Positions 55,067 to 64,000 of a stretch of 64,000 bases of DNA are shown here, piece by piece. Source of the stretch: Bacillus sp. es.034 (GTDB taxonomy: Bacteria > Bacillota > Bacilli > Bacillales > Bacillaceae_B); NCBI RefSeq assembly GCF_002563655.1, contig NZ_PDIY01000001.1, forward strand, positions 1,026,001-1,090,000, written 5' to 3'. The first letter of the stretch is position 1. Each line of letters opens with the position of its first letter. The notes under the pieces were generated by a model. It was not told the origin of the DNA and searched no databases. It worked only from the letters and a program-made list of their open reading frames with translations. A program made the position numbers and the translations under genes.

Positions 55067-57769
55067 ATGGATCAACTAAGTATTCAAAAACGATTGCAAT
55101 CAATTAAAAAACTGAAGACAAAACTTCAAAAAGAAATAGATAGAGAAAAAGAACAAATTGAAACCATCATTAGAAATGATAAAACAGTTATACATTCCAG
55201 TGCCAAAACCAATAATGATATTCCGGAGTTAACCCAACAAGAGATTGATAGCTATCTGGAAAAAAGAAATAAATTAGCGGATCTTCATTTCTTGGAAAAT
55301 GCGTTATCCTCGATAAATCAAATTCCGGATAGTAATGGTTCAAAGTTCTATAAGAAAAAAACTGTGAAGATAGGAATCATTGCGGACGAATTCTTATACC
55401 AATCCTTCAAGGGGATAGCAGAATTTGTTTATATAACCCAAAAGAATTACAAGGAGTATGCTGGGAAACTTGACGTATTCTTTATTGCTACTACCTGGCG
55501 TGGATTAAACAAAGAGTGGAGAGGGTTAGGGAACCCTCAGTCTAAACGCAGGGACGAGTTAACTGAAATTATTAATCTCTATAAAGAAAACGACACTAAA
55601 GTAGTGTTCTTTTCCAAAGAAGATCCGGTAAACTATGATCTTTTTGTCGGTATTGCCAAGCATTGTGATTATATTTTCACAACTGCAAGGGAAAAAGTGG
55701 AGGACTATAAAAAGGATTGTAATAACGAAAATGTAGATGTCTTATCCTTTGGAATTAATCCACTCTATCATAACCCTATCGGTATGAGGAAATTCAAGAA
55801 ACGGAATGAAGTATTTTTCGCAGGATCCTGGTATCAAAAGTACCCTCATCGTCAAGAAGATACAAAGATGATATTTAATGGAATTGAGAAATCCAATAAG
55901 GGTTTAAAAATAATAGACAGAAATTATTCTTTAAACCATCCAAATTATTTTTTTCCTGAAGAATATCTTGAAAGCGTATCTCCAGAGGTCCCGCATGAAC
56001 ATTTGCAAAAGTTACACAAATTATATGATTGGTCCCTGAATTTCAACTCTGTAAAGTACAGCGAAACGATGTTTGCCAATAGAATATATGAACTTCAAGC
56101 AATAGGAAACATTATTATTTCCAATTATAGTTTAGCTATTAATAATAAGTTTCCAAATGTATTCATTGTGAATAGTGAAAACGAAGTCAAAGACATCCTG
56201 CATGGGTTTACAGAAGAAGAAATCTATAAACATCAAATGTATGGCCTAAGACAGGTAATGAATAAAGATACTACGTTTGACAGAATCAGTTTTGTCTTAG
56301 ATAAGCTTCAAATTAAAGAGAAACCTTTAAACAGAAGTGTTGCAGTAGTGGTATCAGAGATCACTGATCAAGTGGAGAAATCATTTAATGCGCAAACGTA
56401 TGAAAATAAGTCGTTGGTTCTGGAAAAGGACCTTACAGTTCAAATGCTTGGTGAATATGATATGGTAGCGTTCTTCTCCAGTGAGAATGTTTACTATGAA
56501 TATTATTTGGATGATATGGTAAATGGCTTTAAGTTTACTGATTCAGATTATATAACGAAAGACGCGTACTTAAATGGTAATGAATTAGTACCAGGTGTTG
56601 AACATGATTATGTGGATAAAATGCCTGATAAGTATCGAACAGTATTCTGGTCCAGCTCTTTCTCAGTTGATGATTTGGTAAGCTTTGAAGGAGAAGTAGT
56701 GCTCCCAAATGGTTACAGTATAGATCGTTTTGAGTTTAACAAGAATGAAGTGAAACAAACGGTTCAAACTGAAAACTATAAGCTTTCTGTCATTGTACCA
56801 ATTTATAACAATGGTAAGTATTTATTGAATAAATGTTTCAATAGTTTAAGAAGAAGCAGTGTGTTCCATGATATGGAGATCATTCTTGTAGATGATGGAT
56901 CATCAGATAGAGAAACGTTAATCAATATAAAAAGACTAGAGCGTGATTACCCTAATGTAAAAAGTTTCTCTTATACGGATGGTGGCAGTGGAAGTGCATC
57001 CAGACCTAGAAATAAAGGAATAGACCTTGCTTCTGCTCCGTATGTTACCTATCTTGATCCAGACAACGAAGCGATTAACGACGGGTATGCAAAGTTATTA
57101 GAAATTATTACTTCTGATAAGAAGCTGGATATGGTAGTAGGGAATATTATCAAGATAGACAATACCAAGTCTATTAAATTTAATTACTATAATACGGTCT
57201 TAAAATACAACAAAGATGGCATTATTAAAGACGCGAAGGAGTTCTTGAAAAAAGTAAATTTAAGAGCCCAAAGCATTCAAGCATTAGTCGTTAAGAAAAA
57301 CATCATTGCAGATAATAAGCTTACAATGGTAGAGCGGGCTGGTGGTCAAGACACACTATTTTTCCACGAGCTATTAATCCATGCGCGTAAAACCAAAGTA
57401 ATAGATCTTGATATTCATATTTACTATGCAGCGGTAGAGGGTTCTGTAACCAATACAATCACGAAAAGATTCTTTAATAAATTCCATATATTAGAAAAAG
57501 AACGATTGCCTTTCCTTCTTGAAAATGGCCTGATGGATGTTTATATGGATAAACGTTTTGATTTCTATTTCACGAATTGGTATATGAAACGCTTAGTGAA
57601 TATCCAAGAAGATCAATTAGAGGAGTCAATGCATACACTCCATGAGATCTACTCACTTTACAAAGACTATATTAAGAATGAAAGTGAGCTTCTTAAACGA
57701 TTTGATCAACTATATAGAAACAAAAAGTATAAGGAAATAGTAGATGAAGTGAAACTGAAACTTAAGTAA
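55067..57769 (+). CDS. Large bifunctional glycosyltransferase (CgeB-like plus GT2)
   Basis: A 900-residue protein. Residues about 1-60 are coiled coil. About 100-430 resembles a CgeB/GT4-like domain (VKIGIIADEFLYQSFKG, FFAGSWYQKYPHRQEDT, ELQAIGNIIISNY). About 570-800 is a family 2 glycosyltransferase (LSVIVPIYNNGKYLLNKCFN, IILVDDGSSD, DPDNEAINDGYAKLLE) of the TagF/WcaA type. Two donor sites suggest synthesis of a repeat unit or a polymerase. ATG follows AAGGGGGTAACAGG, four bases after the coiled-coil gene. Confidence 0.82.
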   Translation: MDQLSIQKRLQSIKKLKTKLQKEIDREKEQIETIIRNDKTVIHSSAKTNNDIPELTQQEIDSYLEKRNKLADLHFLENALSSINQIPDSNGSKFYKKKTVKIGIIADEFLYQSFKGIAEFVYITQKNYKEYAGKLDVFFIATTWRGLNKEWRGLGNPQSKRRDELTEIINLYKENDTKVVFFSKEDPVNYDLFVGIAKHCDYIFTTAREKVEDYKKDCNNENVDVLSFGINPLYHNPIGMRKFKKRNEVFFAGSWYQKYPHRQEDTKMIFNGIEKSNKGLKIIDRNYSLNHPNYFFPEEYLESVSPEVPHEHLQKLHKLYDWSLNFNSVKYSETMFANRIYELQAIGNIIISNYSLAINNKFPNVFIVNSENEVKDILHGFTEEEIYKHQMYGLRQVMNKDTTFDRISFVLDKLQIKEKPLNRSVAVVVSEITDQVEKSFNAQTYENKSLVLEKDLTVQMLGEYDMVAFFSSENVYYEYYLDDMVNGFKFTDSDYITKDAYLNGNELVPGVEHDYVDKMPDKYRTVFWSSSFSVDDLVSFEGEVVLPNGYSIDRFEFNKNEVKQTVQTENYKLSVIVPIYNNGKYLLNKCFNSLRRSSVFHDMEIILVDDGSSDRETLINIKRLERDYPNVKSFSYTDGGSGSASRPRNKGIDLASAPYVTYLDPDNEAINDGYAKLLEIITSDKKLDMVVGNIIKIDNTKSIKFNYYNTVLKYNKDGIIKDAKEFLKKVNLRAQSIQALVVKKNIIADNKLTMVERAGGQDTLFFHELLIHARKTKVIDLDIHIYYAAVEGSVTNTITKRFFNKFHILEKERLPFLLENGLMDVYMDKRFDFYFTNWYMKRLVNIQEDQLEESMHTLHEIYSLYKDYIKNESELLKRFDQLYRNKKYKEIVDEVKLKLK

Positions 57770-57792
57770 CGACTTACGGGGGTCAATTATTT

Positions 57793-60339
57793 ATGCTTAA
57801 AGATATTCACAAAGTAGATAGTACTATTGAAGAAATAAAAGAGCTCACTTTTCCAAGCGATCAACCATTTCTTTTAACCGTTACCTTGGATGATGTAAAA
57901 TACGAATTCTATATTAATCTAAAGAAGGAATCAGATAGATTAATAGTATTGGGATCAGGGGCTTATAACTCGGCTAAAATGTCACCGCCGGTTTTTCAAA
58001 GATTCTCCTGGGCTGAAGACATTCATGCTTCAACCATTTACTATAACGATCCTACCCTATATTTAGGCAAAATAAATCTGGGGTGGGGACAAGGTACAGA
58101 GGACAGATTTTATTTGGAAGAGTTAGCAGATATATTAGATAAAATTTTTATCCGTCTTAGCGCAGACAGGGACAAGGTAACTTTCTATGGGAGTTCTGCC
58201 GGCGGATTCATGTCTATGTATTTGGCGGGCTTGTTGAAAGGAACGAGTGCGGTTGTTAATAATCCGCAAACGATTGTTAACAATTATTATGAAGGTCATG
58301 TTAACCGTATGTACGAGTGTGCGTACCCTAATCAAAGTGAAGAGGACATTTTAAAGCAGTTTACACAAAGACTAAATATAACAGAGTTTTTTAAAACAAT
58401 AAAATATATTCCTTCTGTATACTATTTGCAGAATCTTGGCTGTAATCATGATGTGAAAAATCATCTTACTCCTTTTGTTGAAAGTATTAAAACTATAAAT
58501 GAATCCTTTGGCTTTACTAATATAAAATTTGATTATTACTTTAATAAGGAACAAGGCCACGATCCATTAGACCAAGAACAAACTCTTAAATTTCTAAATG
58601 GAAATGATTTGTTCAGTCCAAGCTATAGTCGCCAATTTGAGGAAGGTGAAAATATGCAAGATAACGTGAAACTTTTAGACCTTGATACATCACAGATAAT
58701 TAAGATTTCTGAAGTGAAGAAAGATACAGAGCAAGTAGCGGATAAAATTTATAACAACCATTTCTTCTTTTTTAATAGCTTAGATACAATAAACTTTGAA
58801 GAAGGTATCGATTGGAACTACAAACATTATAAAAATAGTTCAACTTACCAACTATACCTTCATTCTTTAAACGTCGTGAGTTTCTTGTTAAATGCTTATG
58901 AAAAAACGAAAGATAAAAAATACTTTGTGAAAAGCAAGGAGATAATTGACTCTTGGATGGAGTTCGAATGTACTTCACCAAAAAATGATATGATTTGGTA
59001 TGATCATCCTTCAGCCTATCGTGCACAAAATCTCGTGTATTTTTTGGTGATTGCAAAGAAAATTTCCTATGACATTTCCGGAAAAGAAAAAGAGTATATT
59101 TCCATGGTAGAGAAACACGCTAATTACTTGTATTCTGATAAGGATTATAGAAAAAATAATCACGGTATCATGATGGATAGGTCACTAATCATGTTAGGAA
59201 GGGTTTTAAAACATCCAAAAGCTGATAGTTGGGTAGAAAAAGGTATCTGGAGACTGAAAGATACCTTCTATACCAGCTATAGTTCTAAAGGTGTACATTT
59301 AGAAAATTCTCCTGAATATCATAGAATTGTTAGAAATCTTTACTTATCGACAGAGAAATTCTTAAACAAAAATGATTTAACTCTAGGTGAGGATTTGCTG
59401 AATTTATTAACGTTATCTGACAGATACTTTAACTATTTGGTCAAACCTAATGGTGTATTGCCTAAAATAGGTGACACAGGAAAGATTAATATTGGTACAG
59501 ATAATAAAAGATATGTTAGCTTTTTCGATCAAACATCAGGTACATCTATTTTACAAACAAAAAATGATTTGAAGCCTGAAAATTCTACCTGGATGTCATT
59601 TGTATGTGGATATGGAACGACCACCCATAAGCACTATGATGACTTATCAATGAACTTATTCTTTAACGGGCAGGATATATTAGTTGATTCAGGGAAGTAC
59701 AGCTACGGAAAATCCAAGATAAGAAGCTATGTAATCTCTCCAAGGGCACATTCTACATTAATAATAAATGATGATAAACAAAGAAGTAGATATACATTTG
59801 ATAAGAAAAGTGATGATTATAAAAATATTTACACTACTTCATTTTCCACAAGTGCAAGTATGGACTTTGTTAAAGGTATTAATAATGGATATGAAGATGT
59901 TTCACTAGAGAGGTCTATTCTTTTCCTGAAACCGGATATAGTAGTCATCGTTGATTTAATAAATGCTGAAACAAAACAGAAGGTTTCTCAATTATTCAAC
60001 CTGGCGCCTCACATTGAAGTACACTCTATGGATAAAAAGAAAGCTGTTCTACAATCACATGGAGATTTAATAGAATTTGAACAAATGAATGAAATTGATA
60101 GCTCTAATCTAATTAAAGGGGACGTCAATCAGCCTATAGCAGTAGTAGCAGATACATTTGGTGAGGTTTACGAAACAAATCAATTGGAATTTAATAAAGA
60201 AGTTGAAAAAGATTATTATTTAACTGTCGTTAAGTTGGGGGAAAGTGCTATATCACGTTTTGTTCAAGCTTCTTTTGAAATGAAGACAGGTAAACTTACT
60301 GTTAAAACTACAGACGATGATATCCATACGTACATCTAA
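57793..60339 (+). CDS. Fusion of alpha/beta hydrolase and heparinase II/III-like lyase
   Basis: An 848-residue protein with two parts. Residues about 1-275: alpha/beta-hydrolase-like domain with FYGSSAGGFMSMYLAG (Ser about 135) and a His in EQGHDPLDQ, similar to the protein at 53262. Residues about 290-848: (alpha/alpha) toroid and beta-sandwich of heparinase II/III-like polysaccharide lyases (NSPEYHRIVRNLY about 515, TTTHKHYDDLSMNLFFNG about 615, LVDSGKYSYG). No signal peptide is visible, so where it meets polymer is unclear. Lyase domains in wall-polymer loci may trim uronic-acid chains, fitting a ManNAcA polymer. ATG after ACGGGGG. Confidence 0.8.
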   Translation: MLKDIHKVDSTIEEIKELTFPSDQPFLLTVTLDDVKYEFYINLKKESDRLIVLGSGAYNSAKMSPPVFQRFSWAEDIHASTIYYNDPTLYLGKINLGWGQGTEDRFYLEELADILDKIFIRLSADRDKVTFYGSSAGGFMSMYLAGLLKGTSAVVNNPQTIVNNYYEGHVNRMYECAYPNQSEEDILKQFTQRLNITEFFKTIKYIPSVYYLQNLGCNHDVKNHLTPFVESIKTINESFGFTNIKFDYYFNKEQGHDPLDQEQTLKFLNGNDLFSPSYSRQFEEGENMQDNVKLLDLDTSQIIKISEVKKDTEQVADKIYNNHFFFFNSLDTINFEEGIDWNYKHYKNSSTYQLYLHSLNVVSFLLNAYEKTKDKKYFVKSKEIIDSWMEFECTSPKNDMIWYDHPSAYRAQNLVYFLVIAKKISYDISGKEKEYISMVEKHANYLYSDKDYRKNNHGIMMDRSLIMLGRVLKHPKADSWVEKGIWRLKDTFYTSYSSKGVHLENSPEYHRIVRNLYLSTEKFLNKNDLTLGEDLLNLLTLSDRYFNYLVKPNGVLPKIGDTGKINIGTDNKRYVSFFDQTSGTSILQTKNDLKPENSTWMSFVCGYGTTTHKHYDDLSMNLFFNGQDILVDSGKYSYGKSKIRSYVISPRAHSTLIINDDKQRSRYTFDKKSDDYKNIYTTSFSTSASMDFVKGINNGYEDVSLERSILFLKPDIVVIVDLINAETKQKVSQLFNLAPHIEVHSMDKKKAVLQSHGDLIEFEQMNEIDSSNLIKGDVNQPIAVVADTFGEVYETNQLEFNKEVEKDYYLTVVKLGESAISRFVQASFEMKTGKLTVKTTDDDIHTYI

Positions 60340-60396
60340 TTGTTAATAAGTACTGTCTTGACTCAGTTAAAATAAACAAAAAGGAAGCATGACTGT

Positions 60397-61200
60397 ATGA
60401 CTTTAGTATTTCAGATTTTGAAGGAGCAGGTTTCCAACTTGCACCTAATATTTCGCCTTGCAAGTTTTGAAGTGAAAAGTAAATATCAATTGCATTACTT
60501 AGGAGTTCTATGGCAGTTTATACAACCTCTTATTCAGATATTAATTTATTGGTTTGTTTTTGGGATTGGTATTCGAGGTGGAAGTCCAGTAGGTGAGGTT
60601 CCGTACTTTATATGGTTAATAACAGGTTTGATTCCATGGTTATACATTAATCCAACCGTAATTCAAGGATCAAACAGTGTTTATTCTAAAATAAATCTTG
60701 TCTCAAAAATGAAATTTCCAGTAAGTGTATTGCCAACCATTACAATAATAGGGAATGGATTTAATTTCATTATTTTGTTAGGGGTATTGATGGTAATTTT
60801 ATTCCTGAATGGAATTTTTTCCGGGCTTTACTTAATTCAATTACCATATTATCTACTATGTCTCTTTGTCCTTCTATTTTCTCTTACGTTATTATTTTCA
60901 ACTTTATCAACAATTGTGAGAGATTTTCAGGTGTTGCTGCAATCTACCATGAGAATGATGTTATATTTAACACCTATTCTTTGGGAGACAGGAGATTTAC
61001 CTAAACTTCTTGAAACCATTTTAAAGCTAAATCCTTTCTATTATATTATTCAAGGGTTTCGTGATGTGTTTTTAGGACATGGTTGGTTCTTTAATGATAT
61101 GACTTATACTATTTATTTTTGGTTCTCTATATTACTAATCATACTAGTTGGGTCTAAACTTCATACTAAATTTAAAAATAAATTTGTAGATTATTTATAA
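60397..61200 (+). CDS. tagG: ABC-2 polysaccharide/teichoic acid exporter permease TagG
   Basis: A 267-residue ABC-2 permease with six membrane segments, moving undecaprenyl-linked wall polymer across the membrane. Typical sequence: RLASFEVKSKYQLHYLGVLWQFIQPLIQILIYWFVFG at the N-terminus and LTPILWETGDLP, LNPFYYIIQGFRD near the C-terminus. ATG after AAAAGGAAGC. The stop overlaps a possible start of tagH by one base, so the pair is coupled. Confidence 0.93.
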   Translation: MTLVFQILKEQVSNLHLIFRLASFEVKSKYQLHYLGVLWQFIQPLIQILIYWFVFGIGIRGGSPVGEVPYFIWLITGLIPWLYINPTVIQGSNSVYSKINLVSKMKFPVSVLPTITIIGNGFNFIILLGVLMVILFLNGIFSGLYLIQLPYYLLCLFVLLFSLTLLFSTLSTIVRDFQVLLQSTMRMMLYLTPILWETGDLPKLLETILKLNPFYYIIQGFRDVFLGHGWFFNDMTYTIYFWFSILLIILVGSKLHTKFKNKFVDYL

Positions 61201-61220
61201 TGTTGGAGGCTTATCAATAT

Positions 61221-62870
61221 ATGAAGCCAAAAGTAACACTAAAAAATGTATCAAAAAAATATACACTTTATAGAAAAAAATCGGATAAATTACTGGACGT
61301 TTTTTCTGTAAACAAAAGAAGCAAAAACTTTTTCGCATTAAAGAATGTATCCCTAGAAGTTTTTGAGGGTGAAACAATAGGGGTAGTTGGTATAAATGGT
61401 TCTGGGAAATCAACCTTATCTAGTATACTTGCTCAAATTATTCCACCTTCTTCCGGAGAGATCATTATTGATGGAGAACCATCCTTAATTGCCATCTCTG
61501 CAGGTTTAAATAACAACTTATCTGGGTTAGAAAATATTGAACTAAAATGTTTGATGCTAGGCTTGAGTAAAGAGGAAATAAAATCATTAAAACCTGAAAT
61601 AATAGAGTTTGCGGACATTGGTGATTTCATTGGACAACCAGTAAAAAATTATTCCAGTGGTATGAAATCAAGGTTGGGTTTTGCTATTTCTGTTTATACC
61701 CAACCTGATTTACTGATTGTGGACGAAGCCTTATCGGTTGGAGATCAAACTTTTTATGATAAGTGTTTAGTGAAAATAAATGAATTTAAAGAACAAGGTA
61801 AAACCATTTTCTTTATAAGCCACTCTATTTCCCAAATAAGCAAAATGGCGGATCGTGTGATGTGGCTGCATTTTGGAGAGTTAAAGAAATTTGGTGAAGC
61901 CAAAGAAGTAATTAAGGAATATCAAGAATTTATAAAATGGTTTAATCAAAAAAGCAAATTAGAAAAAAATGAATACAAAAAGCAAATGCTGACTTCTCAA
62001 TCTCAAAATATTAATAAAACAGATTTGGGGAGCAGAAGCAATAAGTATGAGAAAAAACCAAATAAGTTTTCCAATGCGTTATTCTATCTGCAACTATTTA
62101 TAGTTTTATTTGGGCTTTTCGTTTCAGGCACTACGTTATTCTTCGATGCTCCATTGAAGAAGTTAAATAGTTATATTTCGTTTCCTTTCGCATCAGAATT
62201 ATCGTCAGATCATGACAAAGAGAAAAAAGATCCAGAAACTTCATCACAGGAGATTAACCGTAAAGGTTATATTCAAGTAGAAAATGGAGTTTTATATGAA
62301 GATGAAAAACTAGAAGTTAAAAAAGAAGAATTGCCTTTCTCAACAGAAGTGTTAGTAAAAGAATTAATTGATAAAGAGTACTATAGAGTCTTATACCAAG
62401 GTGAAAATTACTTTGTAAAAGCTGATACGTTGACTACTGAAGTGAATAAGAAAGATGTTTCATCTCTTTCTTTTGAAGAGCAGCTATACATTTTTAATGA
62501 ACCCGTTGTTAGCTCATATTCCTACTTTACGGCTTTCTTTGACTCTTCTTATGACGAAATAACCAGTTCTTTAAAAGGGTTAACGGATGAAAAAGAAAAC
62601 CAAAAAGGAGAACGTTACTTATTGTATGGTTATGATAATGTGACGTATAGACTGAACAGTGATGATAACTCCGATGCAATTATTTTTAGTGGGCTGAATT
62701 TTAATCAAGAACTCATAGATCTTTTGGAACAGAAAGCAAAACTAATATCTAAGAATGAAGAATTATATCTTGTAGAAACTGAACAATATAATTGGATTTA
62801 TAATCTGGAAAATAATGAACTAATGTTAGAAAAAAAGAAATCTACTGAAGAAGGTGACCAAATTGACTAA
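61221..62870 (+). CDS. tagH: Polysaccharide/teichoic acid exporter ATPase TagH
   Basis: A 549-residue ATPase. N-terminal ABC domain: Walker A VGINGSGKSTLSS (about 57), signature NYSSGMKSRLGFAIS (about 143), Walker B LLIVDEALSVGDQ. After residue 240 comes a linker, a membrane helix (about 285-306) and an extracytoplasmic part with an SH3-like fold (about 340-420), as in B. subtilis TagH. ATG at 61221 (MKPKVTLKNVSKKY) matches the B. subtilis start; TTGGAGG lies 13 bases upstream. The ATG at 61200 would add 7 residues. Confidence 0.92.
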   Translation: MKPKVTLKNVSKKYTLYRKKSDKLLDVFSVNKRSKNFFALKNVSLEVFEGETIGVVGINGSGKSTLSSILAQIIPPSSGEIIIDGEPSLIAISAGLNNNLSGLENIELKCLMLGLSKEEIKSLKPEIIEFADIGDFIGQPVKNYSSGMKSRLGFAISVYTQPDLLIVDEALSVGDQTFYDKCLVKINEFKEQGKTIFFISHSISQISKMADRVMWLHFGELKKFGEAKEVIKEYQEFIKWFNQKSKLEKNEYKKQMLTSQSQNINKTDLGSRSNKYEKKPNKFSNALFYLQLFIVLFGLFVSGTTLFFDAPLKKLNSYISFPFASELSSDHDKEKKDPETSSQEINRKGYIQVENGVLYEDEKLEVKKEELPFSTEVLVKELIDKEYYRVLYQGENYFVKADTLTTEVNKKDVSSLSFEEQLYIFNEPVVSSYSYFTAFFDSSYDEITSSLKGLTDEKENQKGERYLLYGYDNVTYRLNSDDNSDAIIFSGLNFNQELIDLLEQKAKLISKNEELYLVETEQYNWIYNLENNELMLEKKKSTEEGDQID

Positions 62871-64000
62871 CACAATTAAAGTAATGACAATCTTTGGTAC
62901 TAGACCGGAAGCCATCAAAATGGCCCCACTCGTTCTTGAACTAGAGAAACACCCAGAAAAATTTGAGTCAATTGTGACAGTTACTGCACAACATCGCCAA
63001 ATGCTGGATCAAGTCTTAGAAATATTTAATGTTACGCCTGACCATGATTTAAATATCATGAAAGACCGACAAACACTTACAGGTGTAACAACTCGTGCAC
63101 TGGAAGGCTTGGATAAGGTAATGAAAGAAGTAAAGCCTGATATCGTTTTGGTTCATGGTGATACGACTACAACCTTTGTCGCGAGTATGGCAGCATTTTA
63201 TAACCAGATTGCTGTTGGACATGTTGAAGCTGGTTTACGTACATGGGACAAATATTCTCCTTTCCCTGAAGAAATGAACCGCCAGTTAACGGGTGTCATT
63301 GCCGACCTTCACTTCTCGCCAACGGATAAGTCTGCACAGAATCTATTAAATGAAGGAAAAAAAGAAGAGGCGATCTTTATTACTGGGAACACAGCGATTG
63401 ATGCCTTGAAAACGACAGTTCAAGAAGAGTACTCTCATGAAATCTTAGAAAAGATTGGTGATGATCGACTGATTCTACTTACAGCTCATCGACGCGAGAA
63501 TCTTGGCGAGCCAATGAGAAATATGTTTAGAGCGATCAAACGTATTGTCGAAGAGCATGATGATGTTCAAGTTGTTTATCCGGTGCACCTTAATCCAGCT
63601 GTTCGCGAAGCTGCAGATGAGATCCTGGGAAATGATCCGCGTATCCAACTTATTGAGCCGTTGGATGTTATTGACTTCCATAACTTCGCTTCAAGAGCCC
63701 ACCTGATTTTGACTGACTCAGGCGGGGTTCAGGAAGAAGCACCTTCATTGGGCGTACCTGTACTCGTATTACGTGATACTACCGAAAGGCCAGAAGGAAT
63801 CGAAGCAGGTACATTAAAATTGGCTGGAGTGGAAGAAGAGAATATCTACAATCTTGCTAAACAATTGCTGACGGATAATTCTCATTATGAGAGTATGGCG
63901 AAAGCAACAAATCCATATGGTGACGGACAAGCATCAAGACGAATTGTTGAAGCCATTAACTACTACTTTAATAGTGAACATACTGCTCGCCCAGAACCTT
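62863..64000 (+). CDS. mnaA: UDP-N-acetylglucosamine 2-epimerase MnaA (3' end outside window)
   Basis: The frame is open to the window end (about 379 codons, nearly full family length). Converts UDP-GlcNAc to UDP-ManNAc in the cytoplasm. Typical motifs: VMTIFGTRPEAIKMAPLVLE at the start, TAQHRQMLDQVL, VHGDTTTTF, HVEAGLRTWDKYSPFPEE, TAHRRENLGEP and TDSGGVQEEAPSLGVPVLVLR. Start TTG at 62863, six bases after AAGGTGA and overlapping the tagH stop. With the dehydrogenase at 51912 it can make UDP-ManNAcA, the probable building block of the exported polymer. Confidence 0.93.
   Translation, partial: MTNTIKVMTIFGTRPEAIKMAPLVLELEKHPEKFESIVTVTAQHRQMLDQVLEIFNVTPDHDLNIMKDRQTLTGVTTRALEGLDKVMKEVKPDIVLVHGDTTTTFVASMAAFYNQIAVGHVEAGLRTWDKYSPFPEEMNRQLTGVIADLHFSPTDKSAQNLLNEGKKEEAIFITGNTAIDALKTTVQEEYSHEILEKIGDDRLILLTAHRRENLGEPMRNMFRAIKRIVEEHDDVQVVYPVHLNPAVREAADEILGNDPRIQLIEPLDVIDFHNFASRAHLILTDSGGVQEEAPSLGVPVLVLRDTTERPEGIEAGTLKLAGVEEENIYNLAKQLLTDNSHYESMAKATNPYGDGQASRRIVEAINYYFNSEHTARPEP

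Overview
The window looks like a chromosomal segment of an endospore-forming, motile, biofilm-forming Bacillaceae (Bacillus/Rossellomorea-like). This rests on gene content: spoIIQ, spoIIID, mbl, flhO-flhP, fabZ, sinI/sinR, ywpF, ssbB, the ywqA-ywqB pair, hutPHUIG with a HutP-type leader, a LytR-type ligase and tagGH. The genus is inference. About 49-64 kb is visibly AT-richer than the first 48 kb.

Layout. 1-8.4 kb: spoIIQ (5' end outside the window), a three-gene sodium:solute symporter unit, spoIIID, mbl, flhO-flhP, an EpuA-type membrane protein and fabZ. 8.5-11.9 kb: a lipoprotein, a SinR paralog divergent from a zinc-ribbon gene with two GTTC-N8-GAAC palindromes between them, a cyclic-di-GMP-I riboswitch in front of a SinI-like gene, a convergent sinR, ywpF and ssbB. 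12-20.6 kb (minus strand): ywqA-ywqB, a secreted alkaline phosphatase and a YknX/YknW-like pair. 20.6-21.3 kb: a second c-di-GMP-I riboswitch on the minus strand in front of a 42-residue membrane protein, then a 53-residue gene. 21.3-30.7 kb: an uptake and catabolism operon (ROK regulator, binding protein, ATPase, fused permease, ArgH-like lyase) divergent from a secreted PIG-L deacetylase, with palindromes in the shared upstream region. 30.8-33 kb: an XRE regulator, a REP-associated tyrosine transposase (RAYT) and hypotheticals. 33-39.3 kb: the histidine-utilisation operon. 39.5-41.4 kb: an ECF sigma factor with a membrane partner. 42.4-44.5 kb: a peptide precursor carrying five copies of ELPSVY, divergent from a PlcR-like HTH-TPR regulator. 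44.5-48.8 kb: LytR-type ligase, CWB2-CAP protein, LysM-NlpC/P60 hydrolase. 49-64 kb: a surface-glycan locus (glycosyltransferases, UDP-ManNAc dehydrogenase, Asp2/CpsF-like hydrolases, a hydrolase-heparinase fusion, TagGH exporter, MnaA epimerase running off the end).

Three things stand out. First, the five-copy peptide precursor beside a PlcR-family receptor looks like a quorum-sensing pair with an unusual multi-signal precursor. Second, two c-di-GMP riboswitches, one on a SinI-type antirepressor, suggest direct second-messenger input into the SinI/SinR biofilm switch; sinI and sinR are here separate, convergent units. Third, about 27 copies of a 14-base motif (GAGGGACGGACCTC or its complement) lie between 3.5 and 43.8 kb: as inverted pairs 97-98 bp long, as terminator stems, at stop codons, and inside reading frames of the hut operon, the phosphatase and the helicase. 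A RAYT gene in the same stretch is a candidate for mobilising or maintaining them.
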